NCBI GenBank assembly: GCA_016287245.1
Contig: JAEEWG010000014.1
Location: 1-64,000, forward strand
Length of the DNA stretch: 64,000 bases
From: Clostridia bacterium
GTDB lineage: Bacteria > Bacillota > Clostridia > Saccharofermentanales > Saccharofermentanaceae
Direction: 5' to 3'
In this document: positions 34,868 to 43,879 of the stretch, piece after piece
Numbering within the stretch: position 1 is the stretch's first letter
Layout: each line of letters opens with the position of its first letter
Notes under the pieces: generated by a model
The model's database searches: none
What the model saw: only the letters and a program-made list of their open reading frames with translations
What the model was told of the DNA's origin: nothing
Translations under genes and position numbers: made by a program

Positions 34868-35899
34868 TCACATTTGTTCACATTTCGTTTCGTTTTCTCT
34901 GTCAATTTCTGTCGATTCTGCCTCCTTTTTCACTCCTTCGACTTTTTCCTGCCACTTTTCTCTGACATATCTCGCGGCATTCCCATTTACGAATCGGAGC
35001 TGACCAGATCCGTAAAACTCCTGTTTCGGTGTCTTCTTTGCACGGATCTTCCCTGACATTGTACTATGTTGCGGGCATTGCCACAAGGATAAATATGTTC
35101 TTCCGGAAGAAAACCATGGAATTTCTGCCTGAAGTTTCTCCTCACAGATCGGACAGCAGAGGATCTCACTAAGGGTGGCACGTATCGCTTCCTTTTCCGA
35201 AGTGAATGCTTCACTTCTCCATTTCTTCTGTGTCGTCAGGTTCGGATTCGAAATATATGTGCGAAGACTCGGGAAAGCCTGCTCATCCGTCGGGTTCTTT
35301 TCCTTGATGGCAAAATAATCGATCAGGGATTCCTGAAGGATGCGTGTCTCATACCAGGCGTCTTTGTCGGCGCTATGGAAATCATCGGTCTGCGGGATCT
35401 TATAGAAGTCCACGGCATAGGCGACGCTTCTCTGCTGCGATGTATTCTCCGCCACCCTTCCGAAAAGCGGCTGGATATCTAAGAATCTTTCGTTGATCTC
35501 CGAAGTCAATCCATGGATCTTCAGATTGGATTTTAAAATCGAGATATCCGAATCCCCCCAGGCGCAGAGCACATAGTCTTCGCCGCACCATTCCCGGAAC
35601 AGACTGTAGGCCTCCGGAAACGGCATGCCGCACTTAAGATCATCCGTGCTCTTGTTGATGACACGGGAGACCTGCCTGTTCATGATGCGGTAATACTGCG
35701 GGCGCACCGTGATCGAAAAAGGACGGGAAAGGACATAGTCCTTTTCAGAAAGCATCTGAAGTTTTACGGCACCGATCTCGATGATCTCTCCCGGGAGGAT
35801 CTTCGGATCAACAGGTGACGGCATGTAAGGGATCGGCTGATTCCACTCCATGTCAAAAACGACAAACGTCATGGGGAAAAGATTGTCCTCACGGGTCAT
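34868..35899 (-). CDS. DEDDh 3'-5' exonuclease-like protein with C-terminal zinc-ribbon-like segment
   Basis: 343 residues. The exonuclease fold carries the catalytic set: FDMEW with D16 and E18, WGDSD near 115 and the final HSADKD block, i.e. H-x4-D of DEDDh enzymes such as ERI1/KapD. The last 110 residues contain CPICEEKL and WQCPQHSTMSGKI, a possible zinc ribbon, then a basic region and a Glu/Lys-rich tail. The substrate (RNA or DNA) is unknown. The ATG overlaps the TGA of the upstream YfhO gene (ATGA), indicating translational coupling, an unexpected pairing with a membrane protein. Confidence 0.82.
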   Translation of the reverse strand: MTREDNLFPMTFVVFDMEWNQPIPYMPSPVDPKILPGEIIEIGAVKLQMLSEKDYVLSRPFSITVRPQYYRIMNRQVSRVINKSTDDLKCGMPFPEAYSLFREWCGEDYVLCAWGDSDISILKSNLKIHGLTSEINERFLDIQPLFGRVAENTSQQRSVAYAVDFYKIPQTDDFHSADKDAWYETRILQESLIDYFAIKEKNPTDEQAFPSLRTYISNPNLTTQKKWRSEAFTSEKEAIRATLSEILCCPICEEKLQAEIPWFSSGRTYLSLWQCPQHSTMSGKIRAKKTPKQEFYGSGQLRFVNGNAARYVREKWQEKVEGVKKEAESTEIDRENETKCEQM

Positions 35900-38655
35900 T
35901 GCTCCTGCTCCTTTACTTCTTCTGCTTCTACTTTCACAATATCTTCGCCCGACTCTTTTTTCTTCCTCGGCAGAGTCACGTTAAAACTGAGGAACAGGAT
36001 CAGTGCTAAAGACCCGATCGATGCATATGCTCCCGTTTTCATTCCATAAGGCATGTAGGAAAGCTTCACCTCATGCGTGCCTTCCGGAACATGTACTCCG
36101 AGGAAGTGATCAAATGCGGAGAAAGTTCCTGTCTTCTCTCCGTCGATCGTCGCGGTCCACCCCTTGTCCGCCGAGACGCTCCAGACGATATTTCCTGCTG
36201 ATGGTGCATTTACTGTTCCGGACATGGAGCCGGAAGAAATCGAATCCATCTTAAAGGACAGATCTTTCATGGAAGACGTATATCTTTCCAGTTTCTCCTG
36301 ATCGAGAATCGCAACGTTTACGCGGAAAGGGACCCGATCCGGAGAATAGAATGTCATGTGGATGCGGAGTTTTTTCCCTTCCGCATTTTTCAGGTCCGTG
36401 CGCAGACACTCACCGGAAACACTTTCATGGCGATCAAGAAGGATATCGTTTCCGGTTTCGTCGACGACGTAGACTTCGATGGTCGCCGTCATCTCGCTCG
36501 TACTGAATATATATAAAGGATTATTAGAAGACGGAAGAAGCATCTCGGATTCCAGCGTGACTTCCGCACGGGAATCTCTGGATTCGACTTTCAGGTATCC
36601 GTCGTCATCGACAGTCATATTATCTAATTCCGCTGCTTCCATCGAGATGACGTCGAACGGAGTCACGCCCGCGAACTGGAAGGCCAGCATATTCTGGTTA
36701 TCAAACGGAGAATCCGAATTCAGGACGTCCGTATAGATATCTTCTGTCGATACGAAGAAACCGTTGGAGCCGAAGATGTGGTCTTTATCGACGACACCAA
36801 AGCTGTTCTCCGACGGATCAATGACCGACTGCTGGAAGAATACATCCAAAACCGGCGTGCCTTCCACAGGAAGGATCTTCGATCCGTCCGCACAGCGGTT
36901 CAGGCCGAGCGCGCGAAGGATCCTGGAATAGTTTTTCACGGTGAGATAGTCATCACTGGCGATGGTCGGAATACCGTAAAGAAAGCCATAGTTCTTCCAG
37001 GACGGATCTTTCAGAAGAACACGTTCCGCGGAAAGAAGACCGGTCTTTCTTTCGGCGACAAAAGAAGCTTCTTTCGTATCCGGCTCATCATATCGGGCGG
37101 TGCTGTCCAGCTCATAGACCTTCTTCCCTTTCTGGGACATGAGCGCTTCCGGATCGAGTACGAGTTTTTCAGAAGAACTCTTGTCGATGACCGGACGGCG
37201 GATCACTGTATGAAGATACTTTTCCTTGATGGGACGGTAGAAAGAGATACCGGCCTCGAGAACAAGGAAAGCCGCGAGGACACCCATATAGTAGGTCCTG
37301 TTCTTGCCGGTCGAACCGTGGACCTGGAGCGTCAGAACGAAATAGAGGACGATCAGCGCGATCGCGATATAGACTTCATAGTCGTCATAGGAGACGGTTT
37401 TGGAAATAGCGGAGCGGATCACCATGAAAGCAGCGATGATCGCGCCGGCAGTATAAAGATGGGAACGGTCTTCGATCCAGACGTCTTTTCCCAGAAGTCT
37501 TCCTGCCGCATACACGACCAGGAAAGTGATCAGGATCGCCTGCGGGTACATTCCCGTGATCGGGTTGTGGAAACCGTTGATCAGGAATCTTCCGACTTTG
37601 CTGCTCATCGTGATATAGAAAAAGATCATGGTCGTAAAAACATAGATCTTCTCAGAGAAGCGGATCTTCGAAGAGAATGCGTAAAGGAAAACCAGGATCA
37701 CCGGGAAGAGACCGCAGTAGATGGACGGGAACTGGATCGTATCCGACGGGAATACCAGTGATGCGTCAAAGCCCGCTCTTTCCAGGAAATCCCATGCGAT
37801 CAGGTTTGACTCGAGATCCTTCGGGAACTTGAGGACCTGAGTGCCTGGGACTGTCTTCCAGATCGACTGCAGAGCCGGATACCAGACAAAGGCGGAAAGA
37901 CCGACGCCGAGGAAGAAAAAGAGACAGAAATCCAGGATGATGCTGCGGAGTTTGCGCAGTTCTTTTCCATCATGACGGGCTTCGAGGTAAAGAAGCGGGA
38001 ACATGATCAGAATGAAGATGCCGATATAGATCCCCGCCTTGCAGCAGGTGATCCCGGCAAGTGCGCAGATCAGTGAAAATGCCCAGTTCTTTTTGCCGAG
38101 GATCAGGCCGTGCAGCGTAAGGATCAGAAGCGGAAGCAGGATGACGGTATCGAGCATCCAGGGCTCCTGCGTATATGTAAGGACATATGCACAGAGGCTG
38201 TAAGCCACAGAAATGCCTACTGTCACGGGAGATACGGCATTTTCCTTTTTCCACAGGAGGAAAAAGAAGCTTAAAGAGGCAAACGCGACTTTGAGTGCGA
38301 AGATGATCTCGGTGAGCTTCGGGATGTCCTTTTCGGGGAAAAGAACATAGATCAGCACAAACGGACTTGCGGCAAAGGCTGCGATCCTGGACCAGAAATT
38401 GCTGCCTCCGCCTGCGTTCCATGTGTAAAAGAGCGACTCGCCGCTTAAGATCTTCCTTCGAAGTTCCGTAACAACAGGGATATACGTCGCCTGCGTGGAG
38501 TCCGACATGAAGACGCTGCTGCTGAAAGGATAGATGTGGAGCTTATACGCCACAAGAAGGAGCACCAGGATCGGAAGAAAGAAGGCGGCGATAAGGCAGA
38601 CCTTCGTCATCGGTTCTTCGAGAGTTATGCGGTTATCTTTGCGAAGATATTTCAT
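35896..38655 (-). CDS. YfhO-family polytopic membrane protein
   Basis: 919 residues: about 13 transmembrane helices in the first 480 residues, then a large outside domain and a final helix near 885-905, the YfhO layout (GT-C-like glycosyltransferase fold). In Bacillota YfhO proteins are linked to glycosylation of wall teichoic or lipoteichoic acid. The characteristic early loop DSTQATYIPVVTELRRKILS and the repeat GESLFYTWNAGGGSNFW are present. It overlaps the end of the upstream YfhO gene by 4 nt and the downstream exonuclease gene by 4 nt, so the three are one unit. The sugar substrate is not predictable. Confidence 0.85.
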   Translation of the reverse strand: MKYLRKDNRITLEEPMTKVCLIAAFFLPILVLLLVAYKLHIYPFSSSVFMSDSTQATYIPVVTELRRKILSGESLFYTWNAGGGSNFWSRIAAFAASPFVLIYVLFPEKDIPKLTEIIFALKVAFASLSFFFLLWKKENAVSPVTVGISVAYSLCAYVLTYTQEPWMLDTVILLPLLILTLHGLILGKKNWAFSLICALAGITCCKAGIYIGIFILIMFPLLYLEARHDGKELRKLRSIILDFCLFFFLGVGLSAFVWYPALQSIWKTVPGTQVLKFPKDLESNLIAWDFLERAGFDASLVFPSDTIQFPSIYCGLFPVILVFLYAFSSKIRFSEKIYVFTTMIFFYITMSSKVGRFLINGFHNPITGMYPQAILITFLVVYAAGRLLGKDVWIEDRSHLYTAGAIIAAFMVIRSAISKTVSYDDYEVYIAIALIVLYFVLTLQVHGSTGKNRTYYMGVLAAFLVLEAGISFYRPIKEKYLHTVIRRPVIDKSSSEKLVLDPEALMSQKGKKVYELDSTARYDEPDTKEASFVAERKTGLLSAERVLLKDPSWKNYGFLYGIPTIASDDYLTVKNYSRILRALGLNRCADGSKILPVEGTPVLDVFFQQSVIDPSENSFGVVDKDHIFGSNGFFVSTEDIYTDVLNSDSPFDNQNMLAFQFAGVTPFDVISMEAAELDNMTVDDDGYLKVESRDSRAEVTLESEMLLPSSNNPLYIFSTSEMTATIEVYVVDETGNDILLDRHESVSGECLRTDLKNAEGKKLRIHMTFYSPDRVPFRVNVAILDQEKLERYTSSMKDLSFKMDSISSGSMSGTVNAPSAGNIVWSVSADKGWTATIDGEKTGTFSAFDHFLGVHVPEGTHEVKLSYMPYGMKTGAYASIGSLALILFLSFNVTLPRKKKESGEDIVKVEAEEVKEQEQ

Positions 38656-41450
38656 GCATCCTCCTGATCGGCCGGAGAAGTTTCTTTTTCGATCAGCTCA
38701 GACGCTTCTGAGACATTCTGTTCCGGAGTATTCTGTCCCGGAGTATTCTCTTCTGAAGTATTCTCTTCCAGATCTTCTGCCATCTCGATCTTCTCTGCTG
38801 CCAGACGTTTTTTCACGTCGAGAGACTCACGGATCTTCCGGATGATCGTGAGGAGGATGAGGATAAAGAGGCAGGCCAGCGAGATCATCACGCAGAGCTC
38901 AAACTTCGCCGGGTGGTATTTCATCAGGATGGTATGTGTTCCGGCTTCCAGTTTCAGTGCCATGAAAGCATCGTCGATCGGGAAGATCTCCGCTTCTTTT
39001 CCGTCTACGGTCGCTGTCCAGTTCTCATCGTACGGGATCGTCAGGAAGAGGGCGCCGTCTTCTTTGGCGGTGACCACACCTTCCATATGCGTCGAATCAT
39101 AGGAGACGACCTTCATCTGCTCATCGCTGAGCTTTTCGACCATCTCGTCATATACGGGCTCGACGACTTTCGCGCACTGTACCCAGATGTTTCCGGAAAG
39201 ATTGGAATCATTAAACTTCAGGGTCACGACCTTCGAATAGTCTTTGTCGTAGTAACCGAGGTCCATGATCTGATATGTCTTCGCCGTGTATTTCGTCTCC
39301 TTCATATCAAACGGGAGCTGGCGCTGTTCGTTGATCGTTACGCTCGGGGCCTTGGTGGCTACGAGATAAAGATACAGGTGGTCACCCGTATTTGCTTCCT
39401 TCGGAGTCAAGATGATCTGTGCCGACTTGGCATCGTCCTCGAAGGTGAACTTATATCCTGTTCTGGCTACACCGCCGGCCTCTTCGAGCTCGTCATAGCC
39501 GTTGAAATTCAGTTCGACAGGCTCATAGATGTCCCCCTCGATACCCATGCTCTTCAAGAAAGCATTGTTGGAAAGGAACGGTACGGAAGTCTGCGTCATG
39601 TGGTAGTCAATGATCTGGGAATCGACCATATAACCGAGCGACAGAGAGTCCGGATTGATGAAGGAACGAAGCTCAGTATCATTCTCCACTTCCTCGAAAC
39701 ACTTCGGGATCGGAGAATTCTTGTTGATATCATACATGTTGCGGACACCGAAGAGCGTGCCGGTGACCTCGGTCATACCGAAGTTACGCATGCTGTTGAT
39801 GCCGTTATGGTGGAAGCCGAGGTTCTTGATGAAGGTAACGAAGCTTTCTCTGGCAGTGGAAGTAAAGATCGAGATGCCCTTCATGTTATAAAGGGCCGGC
39901 TGATTACAGATAAACGCCGGGTAGATCTCAGACCTCTCGAAACCATATTCATTCTTCGCTTCGGAAGCCTCCATCAGTTCCTGAACTTCATCGTAGTGGG
40001 AGCCGTAGAAATCCCAGCCGGTGAAACTTTCGTGCGCGGCAACGAGGCTGACCGTCGCAAAGGTGGAAGCCGTAAGTTCGGAAACCAGTACGCAGAACAG
40101 CAGGATCTGCTGGAACATCGCGCTTCTTTTCGAATCGGAAATGGCGCGGATCACTGCGGTATAGATGATCAGGAACAGAAGCGAAAGGCCGATGGCAAGA
40201 TATCCCTCCTGCCCTTCACCGATCTTTTCGTAAAGGATCAGATAAGCGATCATCGAAAGACACGGGATCATCAGCTCCTTCTTGCTGAAGGTCTTAAGAT
40301 TGCGAAGGACTTTATAGCCCATGACGACGATGAGGAAGGAGATCAGGAATGCCTGACGGTACGGGATCTGGTTCGGGAAATGGAAGCCGTGCCAGATATA
40401 GGTCATCATACGGCTGCTCAAACTGATGTACATGATCGCAAGCCCGATGCCGTACGCCACCTTCTCGCGAAGACGGATCTTCTGGCAGAGGAAAAAGAGC
40501 GGGATCAGCATGGCCACGAAGATGCCGCAGTAGACATTGGCCATACCGTCACGGATATTCGGGTTCGGCGCCACGAGGAAGCGACTGATGAAATCAAAAA
40601 GATCGTTCATGACCTGGAAGTCTTTCGGGAAAGTGCCGCTGGTGGCGGAGGATTTCTGAAGTGTGATATACGTCGATAACGTAAGGAATGCGGAAAGGCC
40701 GCCGGCCAGACCGGAGTAGACGCCGAAGCGCCAGACGGCGGACCAGAAATTCTTCAGCGTGACCTTCTCCGTGATGGTGACATAGAGGATCGGCGCATAG
40801 AATACGAGGAACAGGCAGACGAAGTAGCCGGAATAGAAATTCGAGAGCAGGCAGATCGCCAGCGTGCAGCAGTAAAGAAGCGGCTTTTTGTCACGGAACA
40901 TCTTGACAAGGCCGAGAACGATCAGCGGAAGGAGCACGACAGCGTCATGCCACATGATGTTCCAGAAATAGGAGATCGCCCAACCGCAGAGTGCGTAGAA
41001 CGAGGCAAAAGCCGTCAGGAAAAGGTCTTTTCTTTTCTTATCGAATTCCGGAAGCAGATACGACATGAAAAGACCCGTAAGTCCGCAGCGGATGATGGCC
41101 AGGAATGCGATGCAGTCACTGATATATTTCGCCGGGAAGAAAACGCAGAGGATGTTCAGGGGGCTGGCGCTGTAGTTGGCGAACACCGCCCAGAAGTTCG
41201 TACCCATGCCGACGTGCCAGGAGAAGAACAGGCTCTCTCCGGAGAGGATCTTGTTTCGAAGTTCCACCAGGAACGGTGCGTACTGGTGATAGCAGTCCAC
41301 CGTCAGGATCATGTTCTTACCGGTGGCAAACGGGTGCACCTGTAAGATCGCGAAGATCACTGTCATGATCAGGGATGGGATGAGAAATGCATATATGTGA
41401 AACTGTCGTTCCGAAAGTCTGCTCAGGAACCGTTTATTCGATGGTCGCAT
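38652..41450 (-). CDS. YfhO-family polytopic membrane protein
   Basis: 932 residues from MRPSNKRFLSRLSERQFHIY. It has the same layout as its neighbour: many transmembrane helices, an outside domain, a last helix near the C-terminus and a Glu/Thr-rich tail with repeated EENTPGQN-type units. The typical block DCYHQYAPFLVELRNKILS and GESLFFSWHVGMGTNFW match the neighbour, so the two are tandem paralogues. The start is uncertain. In-frame ATGs up to 26 codons upstream have no ribosome binding site; the chosen one has GAGGAG about 15 nt away. First gene of the unit with the second YfhO and the exonuclease. Confidence 0.82.
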   Translation of the reverse strand: MRPSNKRFLSRLSERQFHIYAFLIPSLIMTVIFAILQVHPFATGKNMILTVDCYHQYAPFLVELRNKILSGESLFFSWHVGMGTNFWAVFANYSASPLNILCVFFPAKYISDCIAFLAIIRCGLTGLFMSYLLPEFDKKRKDLFLTAFASFYALCGWAISYFWNIMWHDAVVLLPLIVLGLVKMFRDKKPLLYCCTLAICLLSNFYSGYFVCLFLVFYAPILYVTITEKVTLKNFWSAVWRFGVYSGLAGGLSAFLTLSTYITLQKSSATSGTFPKDFQVMNDLFDFISRFLVAPNPNIRDGMANVYCGIFVAMLIPLFFLCQKIRLREKVAYGIGLAIMYISLSSRMMTYIWHGFHFPNQIPYRQAFLISFLIVVMGYKVLRNLKTFSKKELMIPCLSMIAYLILYEKIGEGQEGYLAIGLSLLFLIIYTAVIRAISDSKRSAMFQQILLFCVLVSELTASTFATVSLVAAHESFTGWDFYGSHYDEVQELMEASEAKNEYGFERSEIYPAFICNQPALYNMKGISIFTSTARESFVTFIKNLGFHHNGINSMRNFGMTEVTGTLFGVRNMYDINKNSPIPKCFEEVENDTELRSFINPDSLSLGYMVDSQIIDYHMTQTSVPFLSNNAFLKSMGIEGDIYEPVELNFNGYDELEEAGGVARTGYKFTFEDDAKSAQIILTPKEANTGDHLYLYLVATKAPSVTINEQRQLPFDMKETKYTAKTYQIMDLGYYDKDYSKVVTLKFNDSNLSGNIWVQCAKVVEPVYDEMVEKLSDEQMKVVSYDSTHMEGVVTAKEDGALFLTIPYDENWTATVDGKEAEIFPIDDAFMALKLEAGTHTILMKYHPAKFELCVMISLACLFILILLTIIRKIRESLDVKKRLAAEKIEMAEDLEENTSEENTPGQNTPEQNVSEASELIEKETSPADQEDA

Positions 41451-41546
41451 GGGTGATACTACGTTCTCCTCGATTTTGTTTAAATAAGAATATAAATTCC
41501 GTAAGGATAATTGTACCATATAGGTCAACAGTTGGCATTAAAAAGA

Positions 41547-41572
41547 AAAAGACCCGCGGGAACGGGTCTTTT
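41547..41572 (-). terminator. Terminator hairpin in a divergent intergenic region
   Basis: AAAAGACCCG / CGGGTCTTTT, 10-bp stem, 6-nt loop; on the minus strand it is followed by TCTTTTTAA. It lies about 100 nt upstream of the YfhO start at 41450 and before the divergent gene at 41723. It could be a leader attenuator of the YfhO unit or the end of a short unknown RNA. Confidence 0.65.
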
Positions 41573-41722
41573 GCCGAAGAAGCATAATTACGTGAAACTT
41601 CTGTAACCTTACGGAAATGGTATTTGCAAAGGTTTTATGCTAGAGTAGATATTGAGTATTTATAGTGCTTCGGAAATGTTCTGTTTCGGGCGCTTTCTGA
41701 TATTCGAAAGGTGTTTACTGCT

Positions 41723-43573
41723 ATGAAGAAAAATAAGCACAATCAAGAAAATCTCGACGCTGCGGAAGCGGTGAATCATGCCGCCACGCCCGAGGCAGAC
41801 ACTTCCCCGGCAGCAGATCCGGATGTTCTTTCGGACCCGGATATGCCATCGGAGACTGTGCCCGAGATCGTCGAGGGAAATATAGAAGATCTGCTGAGTG
41901 ATGACGAAGAGCCGGAAGACGGTCCTTCTGAACTTACGAAGGAGATCGCAGCGGCGGCTTCGGACGAAGACCCGGATATCCGGATTGAGCCGTACAAACC
42001 TGCTCCGATCGAAGAACCCGCGCCCTGGGAAATCGACGAGCCCGTTCCGATGGAGCTCGGCACGCACGAGATCGCCAGCGTGGTTTCGGAAGAAGATCCG
42101 GACTCGCCGATCTTCGTAGAGACTTCCACCCGTCCTTCGGATGCGGCGGTCTCCTCTAAGGCGAAGAAAATGAACCTGCGTCCGAGGATGTTCCTGATCG
42201 TGATGGCCGTCGTCGCTGTCCTGGTCCTGATCTGGTCCGTGATCTCCCTCGGAAATCTCAACGAGCGCATGACCAGTCCCCTCACCGTCGGCAACAAGGA
42301 TGTTTCCAATGCCGAGTTCAGTTTCATGTATCACTACGTGCTCCTGGAAAACGGTGTGGATATTTTCAAGGCGAACACGAAAGAAATGCTGGCAGCGCCC
42401 GGTGAAAACGGCTTTACCACCTACCGTGACTACTTCCTGGATGTGACCGCCAAGGAGATCCAGGCGACATATATGCTCTATGACGATGCCGTCGCGCACG
42501 GACTTTCCATCACACAGGACCATAAGGACCGCGCCCAGGCCTATGTCGACTGGCTGAAGACGAAGGCCGAAGCGATCCATGTGGATCTCGACACCTACAT
42601 CAAGGGTACTTTCGGTCCGTACGTCAACAAGAGTCTGATCCTCTCGGTACTTCCGAAGGTATATTTTGCAGAAGACTACGCCGGACACCAGAAGCTCGAA
42701 GAGCTCAAGGCGACACAGGAGCAGGCGGAACAGGCCTATCAGGATGCCAGGAACTCTTACGATCTGGTCTCCTACCGAGTGATCCGAATCGCGACGGAAG
42801 CCCGTGAAGAAAGCTATGTAAAGACCGCGAACATCCGCGCCGAAAAGATCGTGGCGGAGACCAACCATGACCAGAGCAAGTTCGAGTCCGTGGCTGCGCA
42901 GTATTTCAGCGGCGATATGCAGCAGAAGCTCCTCATCCCGGATTCGACTCTCCATAAACGTGTCCGCTATTCGGAGGTCGAAGAGTCTACGTGGAGAAAC
43001 TGGCTCTTCGATACGGAAAGACAGTCCGGCGACTGCGTGATCTTCCAGGATGATTACGGATTCCCGATCATCTTCTGTTTCGTCGATCGCGTACGCCAGG
43101 ATGAGCCGCTTCGTAATGTGCGCTTCTTCTACATTAATATGGAGAACGAAGAGACCGGAACCCCGGGCATCCCTGTAAGCGAGATCATTCCGCTTTCGCA
43201 GACGATCTTCGACAGCATCACCGATGAGACAAGCATGATCACGCTCGACACCACCTATGCCGACTACCTTCTCGACGGCTCCATGCGTTCCGTCCAGCAG
43301 GCCTCCCTCTACCCCGGAAACAACACCGCCGAGATCGACAACTGGATCTTCGATCCTGCCAGAAAGAGCGGCGACAAGATCCTCATCGAGGGCGATACGC
43401 AGATGCTGATCCTTTTCTATGTGGAAGCCTCTCCGAATCCGGAGTGGTATGACCGCGTCAACAGTTTTATCCGCATGGATAACTATCAGGCTTTCGTCAG
43501 CGAGAAACTGAAAGACTACGCCTACATCTTCCATGAAGATGGCCTGAAGTATATCGAGGATATCCCGTCGTAA
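41723..43573 (+). CDS. Membrane-anchored SurA/PrsA-like foldase-type protein
   Basis: 616 residues. Residues 1 to about 145 are a very acidic, Pro/Ser-rich cytoplasmic region. A membrane helix follows (about 155-178, after a Lys/Arg cluster), then an outside part with the SurA_N look (VGNKDVSNAEFSFMYHY, ITQDHKDRAQAYVDWLK). The C-terminal 200 residues contain two related segments, NWLFDTERQSGD and NWIFDPARKSGD, each followed by a beta-hairpin ending in FCFV or LFYV; these resemble two decayed rotamase halves. It probably assists folding of exported proteins. Start at 41723 is preferred over an upstream GTG because of the AAAGGTG site. Confidence 0.72.
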   Translation: MKKNKHNQENLDAAEAVNHAATPEADTSPAADPDVLSDPDMPSETVPEIVEGNIEDLLSDDEEPEDGPSELTKEIAAAASDEDPDIRIEPYKPAPIEEPAPWEIDEPVPMELGTHEIASVVSEEDPDSPIFVETSTRPSDAAVSSKAKKMNLRPRMFLIVMAVVAVLVLIWSVISLGNLNERMTSPLTVGNKDVSNAEFSFMYHYVLLENGVDIFKANTKEMLAAPGENGFTTYRDYFLDVTAKEIQATYMLYDDAVAHGLSITQDHKDRAQAYVDWLKTKAEAIHVDLDTYIKGTFGPYVNKSLILSVLPKVYFAEDYAGHQKLEELKATQEQAEQAYQDARNSYDLVSYRVIRIATEAREESYVKTANIRAEKIVAETNHDQSKFESVAAQYFSGDMQQKLLIPDSTLHKRVRYSEVEESTWRNWLFDTERQSGDCVIFQDDYGFPIIFCFVDRVRQDEPLRNVRFFYINMENEETGTPGIPVSEIIPLSQTIFDSITDETSMITLDTTYADYLLDGSMRSVQQASLYPGNNTAEIDNWIFDPARKSGDKILIEGDTQMLILFYVEASPNPEWYDRVNSFIRMDNYQAFVSEKLKDYAYIFHEDGLKYIEDIPS

Positions 43574-43604
43574 GGGATCTTTTCGATCAGATCGATGAAA
43601 CAAA

Positions 43605-43640
43605 AACCGCTGCCGGGGATCTCCCTGACAGCGGTATTTT
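43605..43640 (+). terminator. Intrinsic terminator after the foldase-like gene
   Basis: ACCGCTG ... CAGCGGT with a GGGGAT/CTCCC inner stem, followed by ATTTTTC, 33 nt past the stop at 43573. Confidence 0.82.
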
Positions 43641-43664
43641 TCTTCTTGAAAAGGACCTTTCCGG

Positions 43665-43787
43665 TCAGCCCATGCGGATCGCCATGACGATCAGAAAGAG
43701 GATCGAGGAAAGCATCATGATAGAAAGAACGATAGCGAGGAGTCTGGCTCCGGCGCCATAGCGTGATGTTCTCGTGTTTTTAGCCAT
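43665..43787 (-). CDS. 40-residue single-helix membrane peptide
   Basis: Small gene with an AGGAGG site 7 nt before ATG and a well-placed promoter. The peptide begins MAKNTRTSRYGAGAR, a basic cytoplasmic part, followed by a hydrophobic helix (LLAIVLSIMMLSSILFLIVM) and ends IRMG. The pattern of a short Lys/Arg/Gly-rich start plus one helix recalls small membrane proteins found across Clostridia that are mostly unannotated. It is transcribed alone, between convergent and tandem genes. The function is unknown. Confidence 0.72.
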   Translation of the reverse strand: MAKNTRTSRYGAGARLLAIVLSIMMLSSILFLIVMAIRMG

Positions 43788-43827
43788 TATTCTGCCTCCT
43801 TTGATCGGAAAATGCTTTGCAAGTGAT

Positions 43828-43855
43828 AGTGTAACACGAAGCGGATTTTTGTCAA
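43828..43855 (-). promoter_or_regulatory. Promoter of the 40-residue membrane peptide gene
   Basis: Minus-strand TTGACA (43850-43855), 16-nt spacer, TACACT (43828-43833), about 40 nt before the ATG. It is the only perfect -35 hexamer near this small gene and supports it being real. Confidence 0.65.
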
Positions 43856-43879
43856 ACCCCGCACCCTCAACTCCTTTGA

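Noticed and set aside
38913..40679. 588-codon plus-strand frame inside the YfhO gene
   Set aside because: Shadow of a clear membrane protein gene with intact family motifs on the other strand.
41660..43603. 647-codon minus-strand frame
   Set aside because: Antisense to the foldase-like gene, which has a signal anchor and ribosome binding site.
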